Assembly: GCA_027022365.1 (NCBI GenBank)
Contig: JALVYU010000026.1
Coordinates: forward strand, 496,001 to 560,000
Length of the DNA: 64,000 bases
Source: Desulfurococcales archaeon
GTDB taxonomy: Archaea > Thermoproteota > Thermoprotei_A > Sulfolobales > Desulfurococcaceae
Direction of reading: 5' to 3'
A program made the position numbers and the translations under genes. Numbering within the stretch: position 1 is the first letter of the stretch; each line of letters begins with the position of its first letter. Shown here piece after piece: positions 1-9,066 of this stretch. The notes beneath the pieces were generated by a model that saw nothing but the letters and a program-made list of their open reading frames with translations, did not search any database and was not told where the DNA came from.

Positions 1-97
1 CTCTGTAGCCTTCGAGAAGTTTCTTTGCTACAATGCTTGCAAGCCTACCCAGGATCTGGTCAGAAGCATCAATGTATAGGGTTTTTTCTACGCTCAT
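1..97 (-). CDS. rpl13: Ribosomal protein uL13, N-terminal end (gene leaves the window)
   Basis: The first 32 residues are readable: an ATG at 97, then a peptide with the DASDQILGRLAS motif that opens archaeal L13. The protein belongs to the large ribosomal subunit. It follows rpl18e by 4 nt, and its GGTGA ribosome binding site overlaps the rpl18e stop codon, so the two are translationally coupled. This is the usual archaeal order L18e-L13-S9. The rest of the gene lies outside the window. Confidence 0.9.
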   Translation of the reverse strand, partial: MSVEKTLYIDASDQILGRLASIVAKKLLEGYR

Positions 98-101
98 TTT
101 T

Positions 102-464
102 TCACCCTATGATCTTTATATTTGTGCCCTTTGGGTTTTCCCTGGCTAGGTCAAGTATGTATACTGCTTTGCCGCCAGCATTGAGTATTTTCTCAGTAGC
201 TGTTTTTGAAAATGCTAATGCACCGACCGTTACAGGATGATCTATATGTCCCGAGCCTAAGACCTTGCCCGGTACAACGACTATATCGCCATCTTTCGTG
301 TATCTGTTTATTCTGCTTATGTTTACAGCTCTCCTCTGTCGTTTTGGTTTCTCCAGTTCATCCGCTACAGCATTCCATATTTTGGCCTTGTATGTATTGG
401 CTAGTTTCCTTAGCTCACGAATAGTTTTTCTGACCACTATGTTTGTTGGCCCGGTCTTTCTCAT
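102..464 (-). CDS. rpl18e: Ribosomal protein eL18 (L18e)
   Basis: This 120-residue protein has normal family length. It starts MRKTGPTNI and contains the VPGKVLGSG and HPVTVGALAFS motifs typical of archaeal L18e, a large-subunit protein of the L15 fold. Its ATG overlaps the last codon of rpoD (461-464) and its stop abuts rpl13. It therefore sits inside a tightly packed transcript running from rps13 to rpl13. Nothing about it is odd. Confidence 0.97.
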   Translation of the reverse strand: MRKTGPTNIVVRKTIRELRKLANTYKAKIWNAVADELEKPKRQRRAVNISRINRYTKDGDIVVVPGKVLGSGHIDHPVTVGALAFSKTATEKILNAGGKAVYILDLARENPKGTNIKIIG

Positions 465-1315
465 TTAGTGATCCCCTCCATCTTTAATGATTCTACTAGA
501 CTATCGAGCTTTGACTCGAGTACCTTGACGGCTTCTAGTAAAACACGTTTTGGACTTAATGCACCTGTGGTTTCGACTAGGAGGATGTACTCGTCTTTGC
601 GCCAATTAATCTTTATTGCCCGATACTTACATGCTTCTTCGCAGACCTTGCAAAGGCTACAATCAAATATCCTGTCTGAGCTCACTTTTACCCGATCGTT
701 GTCAATTATCAATATGTTTCTGGGACATACATTTATACAATCTGTACACTCTGGTGCTCTGCATTTTTCATGGTCGATGCTTATGTCAGCTATGAACTTA
801 TGAGCTGCAACCGATACCGGGCTCCACTTGGCGTGTTCTCTTCCTCTGCCAAGCCTCGCGTAGGCTTCGAAACTAATCTTTTGGCCTGGGCTAAGTATTG
901 CGATCGGTATCTTATCATATACAGGTTTTACATCGGGATCACTTGTTCTTAGATCACCGCTGTAAAGTGTTATGATGTTATTAGAATTTGGTGGATTTTC
1001 TCCCTCGAGATCGAGTTTTACAAAACAATCCTCTGTAAAAAACCCCCTCTCCGAAGCCTCTCTACATTCCTCTGGAGGCTTATATTTCTCGAGGGCTACC
1101 TCACTTGTAAGGGGGATGAGCCCGAGTCTGTGCGCTATGTATTCGTCATAGAAAATCGTGCTATTAACTGTAAATACGACAGTATCTATAGCCATAGTCG
1201 GTACATCAGCGATCATTGTTCGCCTTATGGAATTCAAAATATGTAGAGGAACGTCTTTTATATACAGTTTTACCCTATTAGGCGATTTCTCCAAAATCTT
1301 GATCTCCAAGTACAT
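461..1315 (-). CDS. rpoD: DNA-directed RNA polymerase subunit D (Rpo3) with two ferredoxin-type clusters
   Basis: Subunit D is the alpha-like assembly platform of archaeal RNA polymerase. The N-terminal dimerisation region has the LNSIRRTMIADVPTMAID motif. A ferredoxin-like insert follows at about residues 185-235. It holds eight cysteines: one at about 186, then 191, 194 and 198, followed by 220, 223, 226 and 230. These match two [4Fe-4S] sites, whereas some crenarchaeal D subunits keep only one. The start is uncertain. GTG 1318 and ATG 1315 overlap the GGTGAT binding site, and TTG 1309 (reading MEIKILEK) is spaced better from it. The gene lies between rps11 and rpl18e, the standard archaeal position. 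Confidence 0.97.
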   Translation of the reverse strand: MYLEIKILEKSPNRVKLYIKDVPLHILNSIRRTMIADVPTMAIDTVVFTVNSTIFYDEYIAHRLGLIPLTSEVALEKYKPPEECREASERGFFTEDCFVKLDLEGENPPNSNNIITLYSGDLRTSDPDVKPVYDKIPIAILSPGQKISFEAYARLGRGREHAKWSPVSVAAHKFIADISIDHEKCRAPECTDCINVCPRNILIIDNDRVKVSSDRIFDCSLCKVCEEACKYRAIKINWRKDEYILLVETTGALSPKRVLLEAVKVLESKLDSLVESLKMEGITK

Positions 1316-1333
1316 CACCGGGAAAATTACAGA

Positions 1334-1735
1334 TTAGACTCTCCTACCTCTACGGCCACCCGGCCTTCTCGTCGTATCATGAGGTATTGGGGTCACGTCC
1401 TCAATCCTGCCTATAATGAATCCTGCTCTGGCTAATGCCCTGATTGCTGCTTGTGCGCCTGGACCAGGCGTCTTAGGTCCATGGCCTCCTGGTGCCCTTA
1501 CTTTAATATGAAGTGCAGTTATGCCCTTATCCATGGCTTCGGCGGCTGCTCTGCTCGCCGCTATCATTGCTGCGTAGGGGCTTGGTTTTTCTCGGTCTGC
1601 CTTGACTACCATGCCGCCGCTCCATCTACTGACTGTTTCGGCGCCTGTTAAGTCCGTGATGTGCACTATTGTATTGTTAAGGCTACTATAGATGTGGGCT
1701 ACGCCCCATTTAAGCTCTCTACCCATGAATGACAT
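1334..1735 (-). CDS. rps11: Ribosomal protein uS11
   Basis: The 133-residue product has the S11 signature around [18 protein letters not shown] and the C-terminal [18 protein letters not shown] tail. It lies on the 30S platform near the mRNA exit site. Its ATG overlaps the end of rps4 (shared base 1735), so translation is probably coupled. The order rps13-rps4-rps11-rpoD is conserved in archaea. Confidence 0.98.
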   Translation of the reverse strand: MSFMGRELKWGVAHIYSSLNNTIVHITDLTGAETVSRWSGGMVVKADREKPSPYAAMIAASRAAAEAMDKGITALHIKVRAPGGHGPKTPGPGAQAAIRALARAGFIIGRIEDVTPIPHDTTRRPGGRRGRRV

Positions 1736-2253
1736 TAGGCCTCACCCTCCGCGGCCTGTTCAGCTTTTTTCTTGAATGGACTTGTAGGTGCGTAATCAAT
1801 AAGCTCTTCTTCCTCTCTCGAGACTATGTATCCGGGTGATGTGACTCTTCTACCCGCTATAGCTATGTGGCCGTGAACGATTAGCTGTCGTGCTTGATAG
1901 ATTGTTCTGGCGAGGCCTTTCTTGTATACAATGGTCTGTAGTCTTCTTTCAAGGAGATCCTCGGCTTTAAGCGATAGAATATCTTCGAGAGTAGCGTTTT
2001 CCGGTAGTAATCCGAGGTGATATAGTCTCCTCAGGAGGGCTCTCTCTGCTTCGGCTCGTACTTCTGCGGGTGCGGCTAGTAGTGAGCGCGCCTGGTGTCT
2101 AAACTTCCTGATAATAGTGCTGGCAATCCATAGCTCCCTCTTGTTCCTAAGACCGTATGTTCCAAGCAGTCTCAGCTCTTCTTCGAGTACTTCTTTTCTC
2201 CAGGGGTGACGTGGCCCTTCCCACTTCTTACGTGGTTTTCTTGGATCACCCAT
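1735..2253 (-). CDS. rps4: Ribosomal protein uS4
   Basis: The 172-residue product starts [11 protein letters not shown] and contains the S4 RNA-binding domain (about residues 103-165), with the conserved [17 protein letters not shown] stretch. It is a primary 16S rRNA binder. An 8-nt gap separates it from rps13 upstream. The C-terminus is the usual short acidic tail. Confidence 0.98.
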   Translation of the reverse strand: MGDPRKPRKKWEGPRHPWRKEVLEEELRLLGTYGLRNKRELWIASTIIRKFRHQARSLLAAPAEVRAEAERALLRRLYHLGLLPENATLEDILSLKAEDLLERRLQTIVYKKGLARTIYQARQLIVHGHIAIAGRRVTSPGYIVSREEEELIDYAPTSPFKKKAEQAAEGEA

Positions 2254-2260
2254 TTAAGGA

Positions 2261-2734
2261 TCACCTCCTCTTCTTACGGACACCAACGGTTATTCCTAGC
2301 CTACCCGTTGTACGTGTGCGCTGTCCGCGAACTTTCAGTCCAAGTGCATGCCTTATACCGCGCCAGCTCTTAATCTTCTTCTCGCGCTCGATATCCTGTT
2401 TAACATAGAATATTAGTTCGGGGCCTATCAAGTGCAGATCCTTACCAGTTGTATAGTCTTTCCTCCTATTGAGCATCCATACCGGTATCTTGTATTCTTT
2501 AGGCGATTTTAGGAACTCCTCTATTCGCTTTATCTCTTCATCAGTGAGATAGCCTATACGCATCTCAGGATCTATTCCTAGAACCCGACACATTGCATAA
2601 GCCAGATTGACGCCGACACCTTTTATCTCAGCAAGCCCATAAGCAGTTTTCAAGCTACCATCAATGTCTGTACCCGCTATTCTTACGATGTATCGAAATA
2701 TCCTTTCGCTCAATACCTCTGGACACCCGCTCAT
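2261..2734 (-). CDS. rps13: Ribosomal protein uS13
   Basis: The 157-residue product matches archaeal S13, with the helix-two-turn-helix segment around KGVGVNLAYAMCRVLG and a basic C-terminal tail with GQRTRTTGRLG. It is a 30S head protein contacting the A/P tRNA sites. It is the first gene of the run through rps4, rps11, rpoD, rpl18e and rpl13. A TATA box lies about 43 nt upstream of the ATG. Confidence 0.98.
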   Translation of the reverse strand: MSGCPEVLSERIFRYIVRIAGTDIDGSLKTAYGLAEIKGVGVNLAYAMCRVLGIDPEMRIGYLTDEEIKRIEEFLKSPKEYKIPVWMLNRRKDYTTGKDLHLIGPELIFYVKQDIEREKKIKSWRGIRHALGLKVRGQRTRTTGRLGITVGVRKKRR

Positions 2735-2776
2735 TATTTATTCTCAATAATCCTTTTTGATAGGGATATTTCTCCG

Positions 2777-2788
2777 CCATTATAAGTT
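2777..2788 (-). promoter_or_regulatory. Probable TATA box of the rps13 operon
   Basis: On the minus strand this reads AACTTATAATGG, an archaeal TATA element 43 nt upstream of the rps13 ATG. That leaves a leader of about 15-20 nt. It is the best TATA-like match in the gap between rps13 and tRNA-Ser. Confidence 0.5.
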
Positions 2789-2861
2789 TATCCTTTCATA
2801 CACATGGCGGTATAAACTGCAATAGACACGTATATTGATCCAGCATACATATTGTTGTTGG

Positions 2862-2930
2862 CGGTCAGGAGGGGCGAAATGCTTCATCCCTGTATGGTCA
2901 TTACCCTAAAGCGCTTCTTCATCCCATGAG
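2862..2930 (-). ncRNA. Weak candidate C/D-box guide sRNA
   Basis: On the minus strand two GGGATGAA boxes (2918-2925 and 2883-2890) resemble C and C' boxes with one mismatch to RTGATGA. A CTGA D box lies at 2865-2868 and an imperfect ATGA D' box at 2898-2901. The segments between C and D' (16 nt) and C' and D (14 nt) have about the right length for guides, and the D'-C' spacer is 7 nt. The boxes are imperfect, so this is a geometric suggestion only. The rest of 2789-2999 shows nothing else. Confidence 0.22.
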
Positions 2931-2999
2931 AAATATTCTTGTCAAAGCCTCTACTAAATAAAATTGGTTTGCTCAGGACAAGGTGTTAGGGAGAAATGG

Positions 3000-3088
3000 T
3001 GGCGCCGGGGGCGGGATTCGAACCCGCGCGCCCCTTACGGGGCACTGGCTCTCCAGGCCAGCCCCTTAGGCCGCTCGGGCACCCCGGC
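3000..3088 (-). tRNA. tRNA-Ser(GGA)
   Basis: The minus strand folds as a class II tRNA: acceptor GCCGGGG/CCCCGGC, anticodon loop CTGGAGA with anticodon GGA, a long variable arm (CCCCGTAAGGGG) and a T arm with GGTTCGAAT. The discriminator is G, as in serine tRNAs, and CCA is encoded. An ATTATAATAC TATA box lies about 30 nt upstream, at about 3116-3125. Confidence 0.97.
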
Positions 3089-3195
3089 ACCTAGCTCCAT
3101 TATTATAATATCAAGTATTATAATGCTAATTCAATTATAAGTATGGTTTTTGGATAATCAGTGCTCCGGAACAAAACTCTCGGCCATAATTACAA

Positions 3196-3513
3196 TCATA
3201 TTTTTCCATGAACTAATTCTACTTCCATCCATATCTCCGGCGGTACACGTACACGTATTAAGTGCTTCATAACTCTTTCATCAGCTGCTATGAATAGTAC
3301 ACGTTTATGTATTCGCATCTCCCATTTCTCCCATTTCTTCTTCCCTTCTCCATGGGGTAGTTTGAGCGTTCTCACAATCATTCTCTTTGTTGGGAGCGGT
3401 ATTGGGCCGGACATATTGACTCCAGTCTTCTTAACTATGTCCACGATCTTTCCGACGAACTCGTTAAGCACGTTTACATTAGTGCTCCATATCTTTATCT
3501 TTACCATAGACAT
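3196..3513 (-). CDS. rps10: Ribosomal protein uS10
   Basis: The 105-residue protein has the S10 motifs [13 protein letters not shown] and [12 protein letters not shown]. It is a 30S head protein. It follows tuf after a gap of about 90 nt, the common archaeal tuf-rps10 pair, and is followed by tRNA-Ser. A GGAGGCG binding site precedes the ATG. Confidence 0.98.
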   Translation of the reverse strand: MSMVKIKIWSTNVNVLNEFVGKIVDIVKKTGVNMSGPIPLPTKRMIVRTLKLPHGEGKKKWEKWEMRIHKRVLFIAADERVMKHLIRVRVPPEIWMEVELVHGKI

Positions 3514-3601
3514 TGTTCACGCCTCCATTATCCATATGGTTCTAAGGATAGAAGAAGTGTATAGGGGTAGAAAAACCCTATGGTTGTTATTTGGAAGAAC
3601 T

Positions 3602-4921
3602 TTACTTAGCCTTGATCTCTATCTTCATGGGTTTGACGTCTACTACTACGCCGATACCTATTGTCTTGCCCATGTCACGCATCGCGAATCTGCCAAGTGG
3701 CGGTATCTCGCTGTACTTCTCGATTACTAGAGGCTTTATAGGCTTAAACCTAACTATTGCTGCATCGCCCATCTTTAGGAACTGTGGGTTCTCCTCTACA
3801 ACCTTACCGGTTCTTGGATCTAGTTTAGCCTTTATCTCGACGATTCTGCATGCAACGCTGGCCGTGTGAACGTGTAGTACTGGCGTGTATCCTACAGTGA
3901 TTGCTGTTGGGTGCCATATGATGAATACACGGGCAGTGAACTCCTCCGCCACTGTTGGCGGCTTGTCTAGGTGGCCTGCTACGTCTCCACGCCTGATGTC
4001 GCGCTTGGAGATGCCACGTACATTGAATCCGATATTGTCACCGGGCTCGGCCTTCTCGATCCTCACATGGTGGGTCTCAATGCTCCTGACTTCTCCTACC
4101 TTCGCCGGAGGCATGAACACTACCTTGTCGCCGACCTTCAGTACACCGGTCTCTACTCTGCCCACCGGCACGGTGCCTACTCCGGAGATAGCGTAGACGT
4201 CCTGTATGGGTATTCTTAGAGGCTTGTCGATCGGCTTCGGTGGCGGTGTTAGCATGTCAAGGGCTTCTACTAGTGTTGGGCCATCGTACCATGGCATGTT
4301 GGGGCTACGCTCAATAAGGTTGTCACCAGTCCATGCTGATACTGGGATGAATGGTATCTTGCTGATGTCATAGCCTAGGCTCTTGAGGAACTTTCCTAGA
4401 ATGGTCTTGATCTGCTCGTACCTCTTCTGGCTCCATGGAGGCTCGGTTGCGTCCATCTTGTTTACAGCAACTATTAGCTGGTTGATACCCATTGTCTTTG
4501 CTAGGATAGCGTGCTCACGGGTCTGTCCCTCGGGGCTCATTCCGGCCTCGAACTCACCTTTTCTTGCACTTACAACGAGTAGTGCTGCGTCAGCCTGGCT
4601 TGCACCGGTGATCATGTTCTTAATGAAGTCTCTGTGGCCAGGAGCGTCGATAATCGTGAAGATATATTTCCTTGTCTCGAATTTCATGTAGGTTAGGGCA
4701 ATGGTTACTCCGCGCTCTCTTTCTTCTTTGAGTTTGTCGAGAAGCCATGCATACTTGAAGGTCTCTTTGCCCTTCTTCTTAGCCTCTTCCTCTAGCATTT
4801 GCAGAGTCTTCTGATCTACTAGACCTAGTCGGTACAGAATATGGCCTACTAGCGTGCTCTTACCATGGTCTACGTGGCCGATTACTACAAGGTTTAGGTG
4901 TGGTTTCTCCTTGCTGCTCAT
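3602..4921 (-). CDS. tuf: Elongation factor 1-alpha (aEF1A)
   Basis: This GTPase brings aminoacyl-tRNA to the ribosome. The 439-residue product has G1 GHVDHGKS (15-22), G3 DAPGH (92-96) and G4 NKMD (154-157), followed by the two beta-barrel domains. The length is normal for crenarchaea. A palindromic TATA box (CTTTATAAAG, 5013-5022) lies about 92 nt upstream. The gap 4922-5155 shows no gene. Confidence 0.99.
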   Translation of the reverse strand: MSSKEKPHLNLVVIGHVDHGKSTLVGHILYRLGLVDQKTLQMLEEEAKKKGKETFKYAWLLDKLKEERERGVTIALTYMKFETRKYIFTIIDAPGHRDFIKNMITGASQADAALLVVSARKGEFEAGMSPEGQTREHAILAKTMGINQLIVAVNKMDATEPPWSQKRYEQIKTILGKFLKSLGYDISKIPFIPVSAWTGDNLIERSPNMPWYDGPTLVEALDMLTPPPKPIDKPLRIPIQDVYAISGVGTVPVGRVETGVLKVGDKVVFMPPAKVGEVRSIETHHVRIEKAEPGDNIGFNVRGISKRDIRRGDVAGHLDKPPTVAEEFTARVFIIWHPTAITVGYTPVLHVHTASVACRIVEIKAKLDPRTGKVVEENPQFLKMGDAAIVRFKPIKPLVIEKYSEIPPLGRFAMRDMGKTIGIGVVVDVKPMKIEIKAK

Positions 4922-5012
4922 TATCTATACACCCCTTTTCCAGGGATCTAAATCTAAATCCTCCTATAGGTTCAGATAGCACAATGCTATGTAGAGTAGA
5001 TAAGGATACCGT

Positions 5013-5022
5013 CTTTATAAAG
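5013..5022 (-). promoter_or_regulatory. Probable TATA box of tuf
   Basis: CTTTATAAAG is a strong archaeal TATA element in the otherwise empty 234-nt gap between tuf and rps7. It is palindromic, so strand is assigned from the position of tuf, 92 nt away. The implied untranslated leader is about 65 nt. Confidence 0.5.
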
Positions 5023-5155
5023 ATATCCATTGGGTGTACTGGAATCTATGGGCTAGAAATATACTTGAAAATACATTAAAAACATTAAACGGTTCTTCAC
5101 TGTATTACATGATAAATTTATATGATAAGTATTGAATTAGTTCTTGATATAGTCG

Positions 5156-5749
5156 TTACCTACTGCTTAAGGCTATTCTCTCAATCTCCTCCTTCCTCTG
5201 AACTGCGTAGCTCTTAGGATCGTTGTTGGCCGCGAGTATTATCTCTTCAGCGAGAGCTTCTTCTATGGGCATTGGATTGTTGAATGCCTTGGCTCTTGCA
5301 CCCTCAGTTATGTGTTTCAAGGCTAGATCAACTCGTCTCTGCGGAGAAACATCCACTGCTACGTGGTATACAATACCACCATACATGATCCTTGTTGTTT
5401 CTTCTCTTGGCGCGGTATTCTCTATTGCCCGCACAAGTACCTGTATGGGATTCTCGCCTGTCTTCAGGTATATCAGGTCGAAGGCCTTCTTTACAATATT
5501 GTAAGCTAGGTGTTTTTTGCCCATGTTCCTGCCTGGACGCATAACCTTGTTTATTAATCTCTCAACTATGGGTACTTCGGCCTTACCAAATCTTCTGTGC
5601 TCGTGTCTCCCACCTGTATGTGGTAGGAATACTGGTCTTAGACATATGTATCTCTTAAGCCCAGGATCTCGGACAACAATGTTGTCGTAACTCCATTTAC
5701 CAAACAACTTTATTTCCTGTACCTTAACAATGACTCCCTCTTCAGCCAC
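5156..5749 (-). CDS. rps7: Ribosomal protein uS7
   Basis: S7 nucleates the 30S head. The product (197 residues from GTG 5749) has the [19 protein letters not shown] and [12 protein letters not shown] motifs. GTG 5749 is preferred over GTG 5758 because the latter overlaps the GGTGATAGGA binding site. In many archaea rps12 directly precedes rps7. Here a plus-strand gene lies between them, so rps7 must have its own promoter (a weak TTTAAA is at about 5799-5805). Confidence 0.97.
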   Translation of the reverse strand: MAEEGVIVKVQEIKLFGKWSYDNIVVRDPGLKRYICLRPVFLPHTGGRHEHRRFGKAEVPIVERLINKVMRPGRNMGKKHLAYNIVKKAFDLIYLKTGENPIQVLVRAIENTAPREETTRIMYGGIVYHVAVDVSPQRRVDLALKHITEGARAKAFNNPMPIEEALAEEIILAANNDPKSYAVQRKEEIERIALSSR

Positions 5750-5930
5750 TCCTATCACCAGCGCTTCTTACCTGCCTTTTCCAACACTGGTTTTCTCCTT
5801 TAAATCCTTAACTTTAAGCGTTTCCCGTAACGTTGTGTCGGGGCTTTTCGAACAGTCTCCTCCAGGCTAAGTGCCCTAGCAGATATTAGGGTGTATTTAT
5901 CCATGAAAACATTTGTCTGGAGGGATAGTA

Positions 5931-6452
5931 TTGAGTCAAGCCGATTATACCGAGGATGAATTAGTAAGAGTTGTTGATGTTTATGGTGTTATAAGGACTG
6001 AGGCATTCTTCTATTCTACAAGAATAGTATGTGTAATGGAGGATGGCAGGTACTTCTACCTTGAGCGTGTCCCCTTCGATATCATAATAGCTCTAAAGAA
6101 ACTTAGGGGTGAAGAAATAGAGGATGATAGAGAAAGACTTGTCGATATTCTCGTGAGTATGCCTGAAGTAATCGAGCTTATGGGTAAGCACCTCAAAAGA
6201 GTCATAATTAATGAGCTAAATATGGATACTGCTGTATACAGCGCCATAGCGGAGTTCAGTGACGGGAGTATGGTTATAAGAAGAAAGATGGTGCCTAGCC
6301 ATGCAATATTCCTGGCTGTACTAACCAACAAACCTATCTACGTGCGTAGACAGCTTATCGATGAGCAAGAAGAAATGGCTATGAATGATCTCCTTGACGA
6401 GGAATCTGAGACTGATCTTGACGATGATGAGGAATTTGATGACATGTACTGA
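5931..6452 (+). CDS. Bifunctional nuclease (BFN/DUF151) domain protein
   Basis: A DUF151-like segment spans about residues 70-150. It contains LKRVIINELNMDTAVYSA, the internal AEFSDGSM strand and SHAIFLAVLTNKPIYVRR, which match the family's order of motifs. A very acidic tail (DEESETDLDDDEEFDD) ends the protein. TTG 5931 is chosen as the start because a GGAGGG binding site lies 6 nt upstream. This is the only plus-strand gene in the first 15.5 kb and separates rps12 from rps7. The family is known from plants and bacteria as nuclease-like; its archaeal role is not established. Confidence 0.75.
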   Translation: MSQADYTEDELVRVVDVYGVIRTEAFFYSTRIVCVMEDGRYFYLERVPFDIIIALKKLRGEEIEDDRERLVDILVSMPEVIELMGKHLKRVIINELNMDTAVYSAIAEFSDGSMVIRRKMVPSHAIFLAVLTNKPIYVRRQLIDEQEEMAMNDLLDEESETDLDDDEEFDDMY

Positions 6453-6545
6453 TATCGAATCTAGACTTCTTATGAACTAAGCTAGAGAGAAGAGTTTATC
6501 TAATAAACTATTCTCGCTGAATGAAATGATCTATTTATAAGAGCA

Positions 6546-6989
6546 TCAGCGTATAGGCTTCTGTTTCTTACCAAGATATAATGCTTTCAGTGATACACCA
6601 TTTACCATTATAACTTTATAACGTACACCCGGTATGTCACCCATTGAGCGTCCACGGGGACCTCCTATACCCTCGATTATCACCTCATCGTGCTCGTCAA
6701 TGTAGTTTATCCCGCCGTCGAATGGTACGAATGCTGTTACCACTTTGCCATTCTTGGCTAGCTGTACACGGACACATTTTCTGACAGCCGAGTTCGGCTG
6801 ACGGGCTTCAACGCCTACCTTCTCTAGTACTATGCCTCTAGCCATTGGTGCGCCTTCTAGTGGGTCATGCTTCTTCTTGAGGCCAAGCATCTTGATCTTG
6901 AATTCGCGCTGGCTCCACCTAAACTTTAGTCTTTTCTTCTTAAGCTTTCTTGCTGCGAATAGCCCGTTTGGTGCTTTCTTGCCAGCCAT
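6546..6989 (-). CDS. rps12: Ribosomal protein uS12
   Basis: The 147-residue product has the invariant [13 protein letters not shown] motif and the [17 protein letters not shown] segment near the decoding centre. Length is standard for archaeal S12. It lies downstream of nusA on the same strand, completing the rpoH-B-A'-A''-rpl30e-nusA-rps12 order common in archaea. Confidence 0.98.
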   Translation of the reverse strand: MAGKKAPNGLFAARKLKKKRLKFRWSQREFKIKMLGLKKKHDPLEGAPMARGIVLEKVGVEARQPNSAVRKCVRVQLAKNGKVVTAFVPFDGGINYIDEHDEVIIEGIGGPRGRSMGDIPGVRYKVIMVNGVSLKALYLGKKQKPIR

Positions 6990-7061
6990 TTCTCTGTCAC
7001 CCTCTATTCATTTCAACTAGTCTGGTAGGGGTTCTTAAACACTATCTTTCCATGTTTTAGT

Positions 7062-7511
7062 TTAGGCTATTATTACGGAATCTATGCCGAAGTATCTCTT
7101 CAGTATTATTCTTGCCCTCGCAACATTCTTGCCGCCTCTCCCGATGGCAAGTCCTTTGTCTTTTGGCTCGACACTCACGTATACTACTTTTTTACCGCCA
7201 GGCCTGTTGACTAGCTTTACTTCCCTTACTCTGGCCGGCGCTAGAGAATAGCGTACGGCGTCTTCTAGATTCTCGCTGAATCCGACAATCTCTATGTTCT
7301 TCCCTAGGAGTTTTCGTAATTTTTGTACGTATATTCCTCTGGGACCTACAGCTTTACCTATCTCGTCGGGGTTTACTAGGAATATTATGCGTCCGTTCTC
7401 CTCATCGACTATGCAATCGCGTACATGTACTCCTGTTAGCTCGTGGAGGAGGGCCATGTATCGGAATTCTTCTGGTGTCAGTTTTATTACGTTCCTGCCT
7501 TCTACACTCAC
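7062..7511 (-). CDS. nusA: NusA-like transcription termination/antitermination protein (two KH domains)
   Basis: The 149-residue archaeal NusA lacks the N-terminal and S1 domains of bacterial NusA. It carries two KH domains, with KH loops GKAVGPRGIYVQK and GLAIGRGGKNVAR. It binds RNA and is thought to act with RNA polymerase. The GTG start overlaps the 3' end of rpl30e (7508-7511), indicating coupling. Confidence 0.95.
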   Translation of the reverse strand: MSVEGRNVIKLTPEEFRYMALLHELTGVHVRDCIVDEENGRIIFLVNPDEIGKAVGPRGIYVQKLRKLLGKNIEIVGFSENLEDAVRYSLAPARVREVKLVNRPGGKKVVYVSVEPKDKGLAIGRGGKNVARARIILKRYFGIDSVIIA

Positions 7512-7831
7512 GCTTCAATCCCCTCCTCGACCAGATCTAAAATATTAGACTGGCCTGGGTCGACGATGGCAAGTGATGCTATACCGAATGGTTTGCCGGC
7601 AAGTGCTCCTAGCTCCATGTTGGTGCCTGGGAATCGGAACACTGGTATGTTTGAGAGCCTTGCATAGTATTCTATGTCTCTCTTTAGCTCCGGCGGCGCA
7701 TTGTTCGCTATGACGACTAACCTGGCTTTGCCGTGGAGGACTAGTTTTAGTGTTTTCTTACTCCCTATGACTACTTCTCCTGTTTTGAAAGTCATTTGCA
7801 GGGCACGTATGAAATCTACTATTGAGGGCAT
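7508..7831 (-). CDS. rpl30e: Ribosomal protein eL30 (L30e)
   Basis: The 107-residue product has the LVVIANNAPPELKRDIEYYA motif of the L7Ae/L30e fold. It is a 50S protein that also binds kink-turn RNA. It lies between rpoA2 and nusA, its regular archaeal neighbours, with a 17-nt gap to rpoA2 and a 4-nt overlap with nusA. Confidence 0.97.
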   Translation of the reverse strand: MPSIVDFIRALQMTFKTGEVVIGSKKTLKLVLHGKARLVVIANNAPPELKRDIEYYARLSNIPVFRFPGTNMELGALAGKPFGIASLAIVDPGQSNILDLVEEGIEA

Positions 7832-7848
7832 TTCTATTTCTACACCTC

Positions 7849-9066
7849 TTACTCTTCTTCTCCACGCCCATAGGGTTTATAGGGAGTCATATATATTTCT
7901 ACAATTCCCGTACCTACAGGTACGGGTTGTCCAACAATTACGTTTTCGGTAACACCTACGAGTGGATCTTCTTCTCCAGAAACAGCTGCTTCTGCCAGCT
8001 TCTGGACGGTCATTTCGAAAGCAGCTCTTGCGAGAACACCTGTTTTTTCTCCGGCTATACCCATTCTTCCTACTTGTTTCACTTTGCCTGTCCATGTCAT
8101 CATGTCTGCAAGGAGCATAACATGTCTTACATCAACATCAAGTCCTTGGTCTTCTAGTACGTTTATGACTTCCCTAATGATCGCTGAGCGGGCGGCCTCT
8201 ATTCCTAGCACCTCTTCTATTTCCGCTATGTTGTTAGTGTATACTCTCCTATAGTCTACACCCGGTATCTTCATTACTTCTGCTAGGTTACTTCCTTCGG
8301 CGACAAGTATGTATTCATCTCCTCTTTCCTGTATAATCACCTTGTTTATGCCTTTGATACCCTTTACCTTCGCCTTAGAGATCTTGACACGTATTCTCTC
8401 TATTTTGGTGTAATCGGCTTTCTCAGGTTTGAGATCTATTCTTATAGTATTAGGATCTTCTTCGTCCTGGTAGACTTTGCCCAGTTTCAGTTTTTCGAGA
8501 ACTTTTATGACTGTTTCAGGAGTAACGCCTTTGTCCATTAACATTTCTGGATCGAGAACTATAATGGCGCCTTCGAACGGGTTAACTATTATTTCCTTTG
8601 CAATGTTCTCGATTGTTGTTGTCTCTATCTTTCGTGCAATCTCCTTGGCTTTCTCCTCAGAGTATTTATGCTCGTCGTCGAGGTAGATCTCCATTATCGC
8701 TGTACTGGGCTTTTTCCTCGCGTCAACAATCTCTATTAGTCTGGGTAGACCTAGGGTGATGTTGAATTCTCTGACACCTGCATAGTGGAATGTTCTTAGG
8801 GTCATCTGAGTTGATGGTTCGCCGAGGCTCTGCGCAGCAACGGTACCTACGGGCTCTCCCGGCTCTACCTGGCTTATATCATATCTTCTTATGGTCTCCT
8901 CGATTATTGCTTGTAGTTCTTCCTCATATAGCCCATGTTCTTTGTATATCCCGATGAGTTTCTCTCTGAGTTTTTCGTAAACAGCCTTACTGACTTTTCC
9001 CTCAAGATTCTCCTTGAGAATGGTCTCTAGTTTTTTGATTGACTTGATTCTTTTCATATTCTCCAC
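7849..9066 (-). CDS. rpoA2: DNA-directed RNA polymerase subunit A'' (Rpo1C)
   Basis: The 405-residue product is the C-terminal third of the largest catalytic subunit. The trigger-loop and bridge region is seen in [21 protein letters not shown] (split across lines of the fold). The C-terminal clamp segment has [19 protein letters not shown]. It overlaps rpoA1 by 13 nt. No intein or other insertion is visible. Confidence 0.98.
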   Translation of the reverse strand: MENMKRIKSIKKLETILKENLEGKVSKAVYEKLREKLIGIYKEHGLYEEELQAIIEETIRRYDISQVEPGEPVGTVAAQSLGEPSTQMTLRTFHYAGVREFNITLGLPRLIEIVDARKKPSTAIMEIYLDDEHKYSEEKAKEIARKIETTTIENIAKEIIVNPFEGAIIVLDPEMLMDKGVTPETVIKVLEKLKLGKVYQDEEDPNTIRIDLKPEKADYTKIERIRVKISKAKVKGIKGINKVIIQERGDEYILVAEGSNLAEVMKIPGVDYRRVYTNNIAEIEEVLGIEAARSAIIREVINVLEDQGLDVDVRHVMLLADMMTWTGKVKQVGRMGIAGEKTGVLARAAFEMTVQKLAEAAVSGEEDPLVGVTENVIVGQPVPVGTGIVEIYMTPYKPYGRGEEE

